Shown in pieces: positions 39,449-49,029 of a stretch of DNA of 64,000 nt. Both the position numbers and the translations under genes were made by a program. The stretch is from Paramicrosporidium saccamoebae (Eukaryota; Rozellomycota). The stretch spans positions 1 through 64,000 of the forward strand of contig MTSL01000048.1 of the NCBI GenBank assembly GCA_002794465.1. Reading direction: 5' to 3'. The number at the start of each line of letters is the position of its first letter. Position 1 is the first letter of the stretch. A model generated the notes under the pieces. That model ran no database searches. It was not told where the DNA came from and saw only the letters and a list, made by a program, of their open reading frames with translations.

Positions 39449-40216
39449 ATGCCATCCCCCGATTCCTCCCCCAACCCCACCGACTCGCCCTCTGCCCAGC
39501 GTCGCGAATTGCTGTCTCCCCCCACCAACTCGGCAACGGGTCCGTGGACAGTGACGAGTGTCGGGACAGCGGAGGATACGGATCGACCACCGGCACCGCG
39601 TCGGTCCTTGATGAATGTGATGCGCTCCACCGTGTCGGAAGGAAGACGTCGTTCCCGTCCCGGAGAAGTCAATGAAGAGCTCTTCAGCTCATTTGTCATG
39701 CAACTTGCTGGCAACGGCGCCTCTGGCTTTGAAGCCATCGCGAACAATATCAACGCCAATGCAACAACCACCCGAAGACAGCCGTCTCCTCTGCGCAACA
39801 AAGTGGTCTATCAACTGCGATGTCTTTTCTGCATGCAACGTGTCTGCCATCGTGCCATGAAGGCCATTTTGCTTGCAGACACCAAAATTGAATTGTACTC
39901 TACCGATATCCCTCCCACTCCCCTCCATCTGCTTCATGATGATCGCACCACCGCCGGCTGTCATTGTCGGATCCGGGATTCTGTCTGTTCTTGCTGCGGG
40001 AACATTTTGGGCTACCACGTGAGTCAGCCCTGCGGGGGGTGCCTGGAGGCAAAGAACAATGGCCATTTTTGGATGTTCTATGCCGAGACGGTGCGCGCAT
40101 GGGAGCGGGCAGATCCGACAACGGGCAAACCGCTGAGTTGGGGCGCTCTGTCGCCAATGCGAGAGCTGGACGAGGCCTTTTCCGAAGTGCGTCGCTATGA
40201 GCTGTTTTGTCGATAG
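39449..40216 (+). CDS. FAM72-domain protein
   Basis: 255 residues. The C-terminal half (about 115-225) is a clear FAM72 domain: VYQLRCLFCMQRVCHRAMKA in part, ILLADTKIELYSTDIPP, CHCRIRDSVCSCCGNILGYHV in part, PCGGCLEAKNNGHFWMF, close to human FAM72. Paired cysteines suggest zinc binding. Human FAM72A antagonises the uracil glycosylase UNG2; whether the same holds here is unknown. The N-terminal 110 residues are Ser/Pro/Arg-rich and have no counterpart in the short animal proteins. Head-to-head with TCF25, with a CCAAT box at 39294. Confidence 0.9.
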   Translation: MPSPDSSPNPTDSPSAQRRELLSPPTNSATGPWTVTSVGTAEDTDRPPAPRRSLMNVMRSTVSEGRRRSRPGEVNEELFSSFVMQLAGNGASGFEAIANNINANATTTRRQPSPLRNKVVYQLRCLFCMQRVCHRAMKAILLADTKIELYSTDIPPTPLHLLHDDRTTAGCHCRIRDSVCSCCGNILGYHVSQPCGGCLEAKNNGHFWMFYAETVRAWERADPTTGKPLSWGALSPMRELDEAFSEVRRYELFCR

Positions 40217-40709
40217 ATTGCCATAGAGTTGCCATAACCTGTCGTAACATATACATATTGAGTGATGGCGTGAAGTATAGTAGAGTGGTAAAACGGTGAG
40301 ATAGAGCGGTGGAGATGGATAAAACGAGAGGTAGAGCGGTGGGAGTGGATAAAACGAGAGGTAGAGCGGTGGGAGTGGATAAAACGGGGGGTAGAACGGC
40401 AGAAGGTAAAGAAAAACAAAGTAAGCCAAGCAGCACGAAACAATGCAACACGAAATGACACGGCATGAATATACAACTTTAAATACTACTGCCATTGATT
40501 ATTAATGCCACCCATTTGGGCACACTCTTGTTTGCACTATTGTTAATCTTTCAATCCGCCAATTAGCTGCTTCCCAAGCGCATTTCGTATTTGTCTTTCA
40601 ATTTGCTCCTACAAGACTTGTATTTTCCTCATACCTTTTTAAACCTGGCTCACTTGGATTTTCTTCCACCCACCCTACTTACTGTCTCGCTCATTTTATA
40701 TACATGTAT
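40217..40709. repeat. Intergenic region with a 30-bp minisatellite
   Basis: Two perfect copies of a 30-bp unit (AAAACGAGAGGTAGAGCGGT...) at 40321-40350 and 40351-40380, with degenerate copies on each side (about 40290-40320, 40381-40400). The remaining sequence is pyrimidine-rich and shows no gene. Confidence 0.8.
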
Positions 40710-41777
40710 TCATATGATGGCTACTAGAATGCTAATATCATCGCGTCTTGCCCCAACACAACGACCTCGACAATCCTTTCGAATGGCCTCTTTACCCCGT
40801 TTCGCTTGGAACATTATTCGTTGTACCATTCCCGTTGCTGCCCCACCATTCTGGACTTGGGTTAACACGTCATGTTCGTGCACATTATCCCATAATCCGT
40901 CAGAAGCCAGCAAAATTACATCATTGCGTCGCACCGGTACCCGTTCAATGACGAGCTGTGCAGCGCCTCCTAGGCGACGCGAGTTTAGCTGGCCAGGACG
41001 GTTCCCCTTGCGCTGGAAGGGACTGCGATAAATGGCTCGACCGTTACGAATCACCTTGACTTCACTGTCACCCAGTGTGGCAACATATAGTTCGCTTTGG
41101 GCATCGGGTCGGTAGGCGATGGATAGTGTGGCAGCCCCTGGTAGTCGGAGTTCCACCAGCAAATCTTCCAGCTCTTCCACGGCCCGTTGTAGGGTTTCGC
41201 TTGCATCTCCCTCACCCAGCCGGGGTAATACAATCCGCAGAAACTCGACCATCATGCGGGAGAAAAAGTCCGAATCGGGATCCTTGGTAATGCCATCGCT
41301 GACCACGGCAAAATTGCTGCCAAAGACACAAGAGTCGTCCCCAAACTGCGTGGTGGAGTAGAGGGTGGAGAATGCTCGGGGCTCTGAGGCTGTCTTTGGC
41401 AGTCCCATCCCGTACCAGTCCTCCCAAACAGCGGACTTTTTGGGCCGTGCTGGAAATTCCATGGGCACCAGGACATTCCGCACATAGCCAAACACCTTGG
41501 CACACAAACTCTGTCGGTCTCTGGAGCTACAGACCTGCTGCAACACTTTCCATTCTAGGGCGCTTGGCCGTTCCAGTTGGTCACTAAGACGAACCAGCAA
41601 ACGCTCCACAGCTTCATCCATTGGCCTTGACTTGGGCGTCCCTCGATTGACCGAGTCTAAACTGCTGCGTGCCAGCAACATTCCGCCCAGCAGCATCACA
41701 CCCAAGAACATTGGAATGGCAGTGCGTATTCTACGTCTCATCCCGAGTGGCGTTGACTTGCCCCATTTGGACTGCAT
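40710..41777 (-). CDS. Membrane-anchored PP2C-family protein phosphatase, copy 1
   Basis: 355 residues. An N-terminal hydrophobic segment (about 20-36, IPMFLGVMLLGGMLLA) after MRRRIR suggests a signal anchor, placing the catalytic domain in the lumen or outside if it follows the usual topology. PP2C metal and phosphate motifs: FGDDSCVFG, VVSDGITKD, AATLSIA, TLGDSEVKVIRNG, LLASDGLWDN and RRDDISILVA. It looks catalytically complete. It resembles the PPTC7/Ptc7 branch in length and motif spacing. A paralogue lies 68 bp upstream on the same strand. Confidence 0.87.
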   Translation of the reverse strand: MQSKWGKSTPLGMRRRIRTAIPMFLGVMLLGGMLLARSSLDSVNRGTPKSRPMDEAVERLLVRLSDQLERPSALEWKVLQQVCSSRDRQSLCAKVFGYVRNVLVPMEFPARPKKSAVWEDWYGMGLPKTASEPRAFSTLYSTTQFGDDSCVFGSNFAVVSDGITKDPDSDFFSRMMVEFLRIVLPRLGEGDASETLQRAVEELEDLLVELRLPGAATLSIAYRPDAQSELYVATLGDSEVKVIRNGRAIYRSPFQRKGNRPGQLNSRRLGGAAQLVIERVPVRRNDVILLASDGLWDNVHEHDVLTQVQNGGAATGMVQRIMFQAKRGKEAIRKDCRGRCVGARRDDISILVAII

Positions 41778-41845
41778 ATCCACAGTCTATTACCAAATCA
41801 GGAAAGTGGTGTACTGTACAGTTTATTGGTGCGATTGGTTAGATA

Positions 41846-42817
41846 TTAGATGATGGCGACGAGAACGGTAATATCGTCGACAACGCCGCCAACACACTGC
41901 CGATGTCGGTGGTGTTCTTCATAAGTGCATTCGCGCCAGCGGGCGGTGCTATTACGCACGGCGCTACGGAGCAACGATGTCGCAATTCGATTGGCATTTT
42001 CACCGTGCCGGCGTATTATGTTAGCAATATCCTTTTCGAAAAAGTTGTCCCAGAGACCATCGGAAGCTACGATAATTACATCGCCTCGTTGGACGCGGAT
42101 TGAGTCGATTCGCATGCCTTGAAGGCCGCGATGACGAGCACCAATTTGTCCTGGACGGGCTCCAGTGCGCTGACGATCGCTTCGAAAGACAACTCTCTCA
42201 TCTCTCAATACTTTGACTTCGCTGTCACCCAAGCCTGCCACAATTAAATCATCATCCTCCAGCATTGCAATGGAGAGCGTTGCTGACCCTGGAAGCCGCA
42301 TCTTGGAGATTAATTGCTGGAACAAACGGCACAATCGATAAATCTCATCAGCCGGATGAGCAGCGCCGGTGATTCGGGGTAAGCCGGCGCGAATGAACTT
42401 AACCAGCTGCCACGAGAAATAATCGGAGGCTTTAGAGTTACTGACGCCGTCACTGACAATGGCAAAATTTCCACCCAACACGCCCGTGTCATCTCCGTAC
42501 TGTTCAGGCTGCCAATTGTGATCAGCAATACTCCATCTGTCCCGCTTTCCAGCTCCGCCCATTGCAACAGAATCAAATTCATCGGGATAGATGGGACGAC
42601 GGGGAAACTCTCTGGGAATGGCCACATTGCGCAAATAACGAAATATGAGCGAACATTGGGTCTGATGTCGACGAGACGAGCAGAGACGACGGAACATTTT
42701 CCAATCTGCGTGTTTGGGGATGGCATCGTGAGAGGTGAGACGGTCGAGGGTTCGTTGTAGACTCCCCGAAACGGACAGCATGACGACAGACAGGACGAAA
42801 ATGGCACACTTCCTCAT
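41846..42817 (-). CDS. Secreted PP2C-family protein phosphatase, copy 2
   Basis: 323 residues, paralogous to the downstream gene. It opens with a typical cleavable signal peptide (MRKCAIFVLSVVMLSVSGSL) and has no other membrane span, so it should be secreted or luminal. Motifs: YGDDTGVLGGNFAIVSDGVS in part, GSATLSIA, VAGLGDSEVKVLRD, VASDGLWDN and VDDITVLVAII. Asp residues for the two-metal centre are present. Its AATAAA lies at 41822-41827, between the two genes. The tandem arrangement points to a local duplication. Confidence 0.87.
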   Translation of the reverse strand: MRKCAIFVLSVVMLSVSGSLQRTLDRLTSHDAIPKHADWKMFRRLCSSRRHQTQCSLIFRYLRNVAIPREFPRRPIYPDEFDSVAMGGAGKRDRWSIADHNWQPEQYGDDTGVLGGNFAIVSDGVSNSKASDYFSWQLVKFIRAGLPRITGAAHPADEIYRLCRLFQQLISKMRLPGSATLSIAMLEDDDLIVAGLGDSEVKVLRDERVVFRSDRQRTGARPGQIGARHRGLQGMRIDSIRVQRGDVIIVASDGLWDNFFEKDIANIIRRHGENANRIATSLLRSAVRNSTARWRECTYEEHHRHRQCVGGVVDDITVLVAII

Positions 42818-42901
42818 TTGGAATGTGGAGCTGGACGGCGCTTATAAACGGCAGGTGGCGATAAATGGACGATTTATTATCAGCAAAAATCAATGGAATC
42901 A

Positions 42902-44457
42902 CTAGCAAAGGATATAGTTGACCGCCAAACCGCCTTGGGAGGTCTCCTTATATTTTGATTGCATATCAACGCCCGTCTGTCGCATTGTCTCAATCACCTG
43001 GTCCAAACTGACCAAATGGGTGCCATCTCCTTCCAAAGCCAGTTGTGCTGCTCCCCACGCCTTGCCTGCCCCCACTGCATTCCGTTCCACACATGGAATC
43101 TGCACAAGCCCCGCAATGGGATCACACGTCAATCCTAAACTGTGTTCCATGGCAATCTCTGCCGCATTCTCCGCCTGTCGCACAGTGCCACTCAGTGCAG
43201 CAAGAGCACCTGCTGCCATAGAAGAAGCCACCCCAATTTCACCTTGACATCCCACTTCGGCTGCTGAGAGGGAGGCCCCTCGTTTGTACAGCATTCCCAA
43301 GGCTGCCGCCGTGTGCAGAAATTGTACCACGGCTTCGGTGCGATCGACCGTGGGATTCTGCTGCAAATAATATTTGAGCACGGCGGGGAGGATTCCAGCG
43401 GCTCCGTTGGTTGGCGCTGTCACCACTCGTCCCCCAGCAGCATTTTCCTCATTTACAGCAATCGCATAACACGACAAATAGTCCAATCCCGTAATCCGCC
43501 CCTCTCTCGGTCCCGATTCAGTGAGTTTTCTATACAATCCCGGTGCACGTCGTTTGACATTTAGTATTCCAGGAAGAGGTTTGCTGTCATCTGCTCTGAT
43601 TCCATTCTCAATGCATTGTTCCATGACTCCCCAAATTTTCATTGTTTCGTCAATGATGGCCGAGGACTCTCGCCACTGCAGTTCGTTCTGGAACACCACT
43701 TTGGCAATGCTCATGTCCTGCTCCTCGCAGATCCTCAGCAATTCGGCGGCATTTCCAAATGGAAGTAATGGCTCTCCCTTTTCTCCACCAGGCTCGTCCT
43801 TTCGGAAGTAGGCATTGTGGGAGTACATGTCGCCTGGCTGCACAAATCCACCGCCTACGCTGAAATATTCTCGCGAGAAGAGGAGAGAGGAGTTGCGGTC
43901 GAGCAGTGTAAAGCGTAGTCCGTTGGGATGGAGGGGGAGACTTTTGTACTTGTGCAGAACGAGGTCATTCTGTGGTGTAAAGGGGACACAATGGCGTTGT
44001 CCGAGGTTGATTTGCTGCATTGAGCTAATACTTTGTACACGATTTCCAATGTTAGCTACATTGACCGTGTCGGGGGATTCGCCCTCCAATCCCAACTAAA
44101 CTGTCAATAGTGTGGTTTCGGTACCAAGATGGCTGTCGGAGTTCCATGTCCCTCGCCTGTCAGCGCCAATGATCCATAAAGGTCCACTCGGACCGCGCCA
44201 ACTGCGCTCAGGTCGTCCACCTATACTCAGCAGAATGGCTCAGGTACACTGTCGATGAACAGTTTGGCGGCTCGCATAGGACCCACCGTGTGCGACGACG
44301 ACGGCCCTATCCCTATGCTGAACATGTCAAACACTGACAACACGGCATGTTTTGCCGTCTTTGGCGCCACAGCAGCAACAGCCCCATACTGTCTCAACTT
44401 GGGACCGAGCTTAAGGACATGATGAAACCTCGGCAACAATCTGTATTGCAATGGCAT
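42902..44457 (-). CDS. Iron-sulfur L-serine dehydratase (bacterial SdaA type), nuclear gene with introns
   Basis: Exons 44248-44457, 44125-44220 and 42902-44095 (introns of 27 and 29 nt) give 499 residues. This is the single-chain, oxygen-sensitive [4Fe-4S] enzyme converting serine to pyruvate and ammonia, not the PLP enzyme usual in fungi. [21 protein letters not shown], quoted in part, and [21 protein letters not shown], quoted in part, form the beta half. [25 protein letters not shown] and the three cluster cysteines in [15 protein letters not shown] and IPCVERNA form the alpha half. The Arg-rich N-terminal extension could target mitochondria. Introns prove it is nuclear, not contamination. 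Confidence 0.92.
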
Positions 44458-44943
44458 TGTTTAGAGTCTTTGTGATTGACCAATCCGTAATCTCTTGATA
44501 ATGATAGTGTAATGCAATGATAGTGCAATGTAATGATAGTGGAATATAATGATCGTGAAATATAATGATAGTGAAATATAATGATAGTGAAATATAATGA
44601 TAGTGGAATATAATGATAGTGGAGTATAGTGTAATGTATTTAACCAATCTGTCATTACATCTGCGTACCAGCATCTACAGGTGTGTTTTCCAAATGTCCC
44701 CTCACATCACTGTCCTCTCTATGTAGTCCTTTCAATATTATTCCTCTTCTCGCTATATCCCCCATAGTCCCCGCAGTCCCCATAGCCTCCATAGTCCCCG
44801 CAGTCCCTATAGCCCCCATAGTCCCCGCAGTCCCTATAGCCCCCATAGTCTCCTCTGTCTTTGCATTGCCTAGCAACCACCATCTATATAAACACAAGTT
44901 GTAACAAACATCCCCTATAGTGGGAGGTGAGGGTGCATTGACC
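44458..44943. repeat. Intergenic region with two microsatellite/minisatellite tracts
   Basis: First, about six tandem copies of a 16-bp unit AATGATAGTGGAATAT (about 44530-44632). Second, three and a third copies of a 27-bp C-rich unit built on CCATAGTCCCCGCAGTCCC (44762-44850). A TATATAAA box at about 44884 may serve the next gene. No coding frame is convincing. Confidence 0.8.
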
Positions 44944-45330
44944 ATGGAGGGCTGGAGGACAAGGCAGAATTCAGGGACGCTCCAATGTGAGGAGATGGTA
45001 AAACGCATATTAGATGCCACATTAGCCTCTATCCGCGCCGACATTTCGCACGAAATGAATGCGGAAAAGGCCGATCGCTTTGTCACAGCCATCAGAGTCC
45101 AAGTGCTGAAAGAGATACGAGAAGAGGGACTATGGGCCGACGAGCTGGAAGATGCCAATGGCGGTTCCTTGGAAAATCTACTCGATCTCTACATTGCTGA
45201 GAAACCATCACTGCCACTGGTAAGGCCATTGATAGCAGATTCGCCTCCAGTGACCCCCATTGAGAATCCCTGGAGAATGAAAAGACATTGCGATCCGACC
45301 CCTTATCGTCGCAAAACTGTAGTTTCATAG
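44944..45330 (+). CDS. Hypothetical 128-residue helical protein
   Basis: Starts at ATG 44944. The first 85 residues form a strongly helical, mixed-charge stretch (CEEMVKRILDATLASIRAD, EKADRFVTAIRVQVLKEIRE, quoted in part). A Pro-rich tail with SPPVTPIENPW, two TP/SP sites and a basic end follows. I recognise no family; a small coiled-coil subunit of a larger complex is possible. AATAAA starts immediately after the stop (45331), and the convergent CTU1 gene ends 30 bp away. Confidence 0.65.
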   Translation: MEGWRTRQNSGTLQCEEMVKRILDATLASIRADISHEMNAEKADRFVTAIRVQVLKEIREEGLWADELEDANGGSLENLLDLYIAEKPSLPLVRPLIADSPPVTPIENPWRMKRHCDPTPYRRKTVVS

Positions 45331-45360
45331 AATAAAACTGTCTGGTCTCATCAATGTCAA

Positions 45361-46396
45361 CTATGATTTATTGTGACTCTTGCTGATTCCAGCGAGAGGA
45401 TTGCCGCCCTCGAGTCCTTCTAGCAATACACACGCCTTGCAAAGTCGATTGCTTGCAATGTAACCACATCGTTCGCAAGTCCGCTGCTCCTTCCGTTTCA
45501 CATCGGCCCGCACCTCAAACGCCTCTCCGCTTCGAATAATATCCAAGATGGCCCGTGGTCGAATTGCCTCTAGATCCTTCAAGAAGGCCCGAGCAAAGCC
45601 CCGATATGCATTGGGGGCGTAGGTGCATTCTGTGGAAAAATAGTCCAACTTTTTAAAGTACGCATACATGACAATCTCCTTCTCAAAGATCCATTTAAAG
45701 GGTTTAGATCGGATCACCTTGCCCTGTTCCTCTCCCTCGTCGGGAGTGCTACCGCAGGAGTTTCCGGGAAGAGTTCCGGTAGTAATGTCAGTGCATCGAC
45801 GGAGACGTGCAATATCACCACGCAACAGATTCATCAGAACCGTCTCGGCCATGTCGTCTGCATTGTGTCCCGTCAGGATCTGATCCACCTCGAGCATGAC
45901 AGCCCCGCGGTCCAGTGCTTGTCGACGAAATACTCCACAAAAGGTGCAGTTGTTCTTACGTCCAATCGTTGCTACCACCCGGTCCATTGTCCAGCCATTA
46001 TATAGTTCAGCATAGCTTACAATCTTTAGGGGCAGACCATATTGGTCCTTGTTCCTCTTGACCGTTGCCAGCGAGTCGTCCCGATAGCCTGTAATACCCT
46101 CATCCACTGACAGCAAAAACAGGTCTAATCCGTATCCATGTCGGTCATTCAGCAGTTTGATTACGTAAGCCAAAACTGTCGAGTCTACAAGATGAGTTGG
46201 GGGAAGAAAGCCACTTGCCTTTTCCACCCGAGGCCCCGATGGCAACTTTGTCGCCAGGTTTAAAGAGGTTGGTATCTACAATGGTCTGGTGTATTTCGTC
46301 CTCAAAGACGCGAAAGAAGCATTCTTTGCAGATAGGCTTGCCTGTCTTTGGTCGTCGTATGATTCCCTTTCCCTCACAATGACAACACTGAACCAT
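45361..46396 (-). CDS. CTU1: Cytoplasmic tRNA 2-thiolation protein 1
   Basis: Exons 46219-46396 and 45361-46184 give 333 residues; the 34-nt intron begins GC (GCAAGT...TAG). The splice restores the PP-loop [15 protein letters not shown]-terminal zinc cysteines (CCHCEG, CKEC), [30 protein letters not shown] and the C-terminal CERCGYIAS...LCKAC complete the Ctu1/Ncs6 signature. With Ctu2 it thiolates U34 of tRNA-Lys, -Glu and -Gln using Urm1-derived sulfur. AATAAA lies within the last codons (45367-45372). The gene is divergent from TAD3 across 51 bp. Confidence 0.94.
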
Positions 46397-46447
46397 CTTT
46401 CCACAGCCGTCCACCCAAGACCCTGGGGCAAAGGACGAGGGGCGAGG
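46397..46447. promoter_or_regulatory. 51-bp bidirectional promoter of CTU1 and TAD3
   Basis: The entire interval between the two start codons. It must hold both core promoters unless TAD3 starts at the in-frame ATG at 46379, in which case the genes overlap. No clear TATA or CCAAT motif is seen. Confidence 0.5.
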
Positions 46448-47278
46448 ATGCGCTTCGAGAGGGTTGCTAGCCGCCCCAACACTGAATCTCTTCCTGAATT
46501 TGATCAAGTCTTTGTCGTGGAAATTTCGACAGAAAGAGCGAGTCAAGTACTGCATAATGTCAATAGTAACTATCCACTGCCACCACATTTGGATCATGTT
46601 AAACGCATCTGGAGAGTGCAGTCCCCCACAACCCTCAAACTGCTGCTTTCCCCAGTGCTTGGAGAATTCCTAAAAGAGGATTGGGATAGGATTATAAAGG
46701 AATTTCCAGTGCCGCCTCAAGGTGACGTCAAGCTGGAGATGGTTCCCCGTCGGATGCCGCTGGACCGGACAGAATACGAAAAATGGCGTAGTCTAGAGTT
46801 TTGGCCCACCACATTCCACGAACAAAAAAGTGTCCTACAGGAGGAAGAATGCGAAGCACGGTTGATTGAGGAGATTGGAAAAATAGTGGTTCCCAATCTA
46901 GGACAGGTTATAATTGTGGATCCCAAGCATCCCGCCCAAGACCATTGGGTTGTTGTCACCAGTGATGATGGAAATCTTCTCCAAGAACCCGTTATGGTGG
47001 CTATTGAGAAGATGGCCCTTAAACATTGCCAACTCGACAGTACACTTGGGAAACGGAGTCGAGAGTCGCCTTATCTCTGCACTGGCCATTTAGTGTATTG
47101 CCTTTGTGAGCCAAGCATCATGTCGGCCATGGCGCTTGTGCATTCTCGTATCCGATCCGTCATTTTCCAAACCCCCGATCCGGAACGTGGTGGTATCTAC
47201 AGCACTCTACGATTGCAAAATGTCCGTGAAACTAATCATCACTTTTCAGTGTTTCGTTATTACCCAGACCAAGATTGA
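46448..47278 (+). CDS. TAD3: tRNA adenosine deaminase subunit Tad3/ADAT3, zinc ligands lost
   Basis: 276 residues from ATG 46448. Together with Tad2, this subunit deaminates A34 to inosine in tRNA anticodons. Family landmarks: [54 protein letters not shown]. The deaminase domain is heavily altered at the zinc site. The His of the HxV motif is Glu (QEPVMVAIE), and both cysteines of PCxxC are Ser (EPSIMSAMA). Tad3 normally lacks only the catalytic Glu but keeps the metal ligands. The fold match and the partner CTU1 next door support the call; it probably acts as a structural, tRNA-binding subunit. Confidence 0.85.
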   Translation: MRFERVASRPNTESLPEFDQVFVVEISTERASQVLHNVNSNYPLPPHLDHVKRIWRVQSPTTLKLLLSPVLGEFLKEDWDRIIKEFPVPPQGDVKLEMVPRRMPLDRTEYEKWRSLEFWPTTFHEQKSVLQEEECEARLIEEIGKIVVPNLGQVIIVDPKHPAQDHWVVVTSDDGNLLQEPVMVAIEKMALKHCQLDSTLGKRSRESPYLCTGHLVYCLCEPSIMSAMALVHSRIRSVIFQTPDPERGGIYSTLRLQNVRETNHHFSVFRYYPDQD

Positions 47279-47384
47279 CCATGAGGTCTCTACACTGTGC
47301 TTCAGTTTTATCCAGTGCACTAGGCTGGCAGTTCAACTTGTAGACCCATTGAAAGATAGAGTATGAACGATAGAATGTACAAAT

Positions 47385-47981
47385 TTATTTTTCGCCTTGT
47401 GCAAGTAATTCCTTCTTAAGGTTTGATATTATGGTAGCTGTCGACTGGTGACTTGTAGTGCGAGGATGCTTGGACATTAGCTCCCTCCCCTCCGTTTGAC
47501 ATTTCTTGAGCAGACCATCAATATCCAACTTTATATCAGAAGGAATATCAATCAACTTTTGCACTTTTTGTAGCAGAGCCTTGTGAGTCGTGTCAGATGA
47601 TCCAGACACGGTCTGATCGGCCTCTACGAATTCATCAAACTCTGCCTCGGAATGTGCAGTGCATTTCTCCTCTTCCACCTTTATTTTCTCTTTCTCCTCT
47701 TCTTCCATCTTTATTTTCTCTTTCTCTTCTTCTTCCACCTTGATTTTCTTTTCTTCTTTTACCTTGATTTCTTCCTTCTCCTTTTCCGCCTTGGTTTCCT
47801 CCCCCTCCTCTTCTTCCGCCCTCACTTCATCCGAGGGTGGAGAATCAGCGTCGTAAAATTCGTCCTTCTCGGATTCATGAATTGGTGGATCCTCTACGGG
47901 CCTCTTTTTTAGCTCTTCTGCCCGCCCCACAGCACTCTGCTTCTTCTTTTTGCTGGTCCGTGAACCTTTGACCGGCGACAT
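47385..47981 (-). CDS. Highly charged KEE-repeat protein, unknown
   Basis: 198 residues. The centre is a run of tandem KIKVEEEEKE-type units encoded by a purine-rich DNA repeat (about 47670-47800). The N-terminus is basic (KKKKQSAVGR). The C-terminus is an ordered helical region (LLQKVQKLIDIPSDIKLDID in part, then SNLKKELLAQGEK). No family is recognised. The stop codon lies inside AATAAA (47384-47389). It converges on TAD3 and diverges from the p47 gene. Confidence 0.65.
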   Translation of the reverse strand: MSPVKGSRTSKKKKQSAVGRAEELKKRPVEDPPIHESEKDEFYDADSPPSDEVRAEEEEGEETKAEKEKEEIKVKEEKKIKVEEEEKEKIKMEEEEKEKIKVEEEKCTAHSEAEFDEFVEADQTVSGSSDTTHKALLQKVQKLIDIPSDIKLDIDGLLKKCQTEGRELMSKHPRTTSHQSTATIISNLKKELLAQGEK

Positions 47982-48105
47982 GTAGGCAGGAAAACAATAT
48001 TTGGTATTGTTCTTTAATGGCGGATGAATCTAAACCGTCAGGCAGCAGAAAGCCTATCGCCAATGAACGGTATTCCGTTCAATTGAACCAACATGTAGTC
48101 CCAAA

Positions 48106-49029
48106 ATGATGGGGATTAATGACCTCAAAAAGGGAGATGACAAGACCATGTACGCTGGCGGGGAGAAATCGTACACAAATTGTGAAACACTAAATGCTAG
48201 AGGGATGGCGCTGGAGGGCTCCGACCGTCCAGAACACGATGCCGTTCGTCGCATTTTCCAACAAGCCCAACGGTATCTCGTTTGCGGAAACTAAACTATC
48301 AGTGCACCTGTTGATGATTTTGAGGAGGAAGAGGAGCCAGCCAAATCGCAGGCATTCCAAGGTCGGTCCCACAAACTGACAACAGACACTTCGTCATATC
48401 CCGGTGGGACAAGTAGTCCACGGGCCGACGGTCCCAAAAAAGTCAGCAGAACGTTGACGTTTTGGAGTGATGGCTTTACTGTGGCCGACGAGGGACCGCT
48501 CTATGATTATTCAAAGCCTGAGAATCAGGAGCTGCTACAGATGCTTGAATCTGGGTAGTTGTTTGTAAAGATGAAATTGACATGTAGACAAGCGCCCTTG
48601 CACTTGCTGAACGTGCAGCCTGGACAAGCGGTAGATGTCAAAGTGGCATCGCGTACTAATGAGACATTCTCTCCTCCGAAGCAGGCAAAGTCTGCCTTTT
48701 CCGGAAAAGGACAGCGTCTCGGTGATTTAGCTGGACCAACGACATCAGTTTCTAAGCCCGAGCCAGCTGCATCAGTCCCAAAGAATGGCCCGGATGTTGA
48801 TCCGTCAAAACCTACCACCTCCTTGCAGCTCCGATTGACAGACGGAAGTCGTGTCAATGCCACATTTAACACTACACATACGGTGGCCCAGTTGTACGAT
48901 TACGTACAGTCCAGGTCCAATAGGTCTTTTACTCTGTTATCTGGCCGCCCTCCCACAGTACTCAGTGCCGATGACGGTCGTACTCTGGAAGAAGCTCAGC
49001 TTCTAAATACTGTAGTAATTCAACAATAA
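48106..49029 (+). CDS. SHP1: p47/p37-type Cdc48 cofactor (SEP + UBX domains)
   Basis: Exons 48106-48170, 48201-48272, 48303-48554 and 48588-49029 (introns of 30, 30 and 33 nt) give 276 residues. The first splice gives YAGGEKSGMALEGSD, matching GGEKSG of p47. The first intron has no stop and is a multiple of three, so naive translation reads through it. The SEP domain is LTFWSDGFTVADEGPLYDYS in part; GKGQRLG is the second-motif region. The UBX domain is LQLRLTDGSRVNATFN, LLSGRPPTVLSADDGRTLEEA in part. No UBA domain precedes it, as in p37. It links Cdc48/p97 to membrane fusion and Glc7 regulation. Confidence 0.92.

Noticed and set aside
40290-40400. CRISPR-like regular repeats
   Set aside because: Direct tandem minisatellite without spacers, in a eukaryotic genome.
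39689-40495. 268-codon minus-strand ORF with Pro/Tyr/Leu repeats
   Set aside because: It is antisense to FAM72 and its repeats only translate the 30-bp minisatellite.
44227-44457. Separate short gene ending at 44227
   Set aside because: It is the first exon of the Fe-S serine dehydratase; two tiny introns join it to the main frame.
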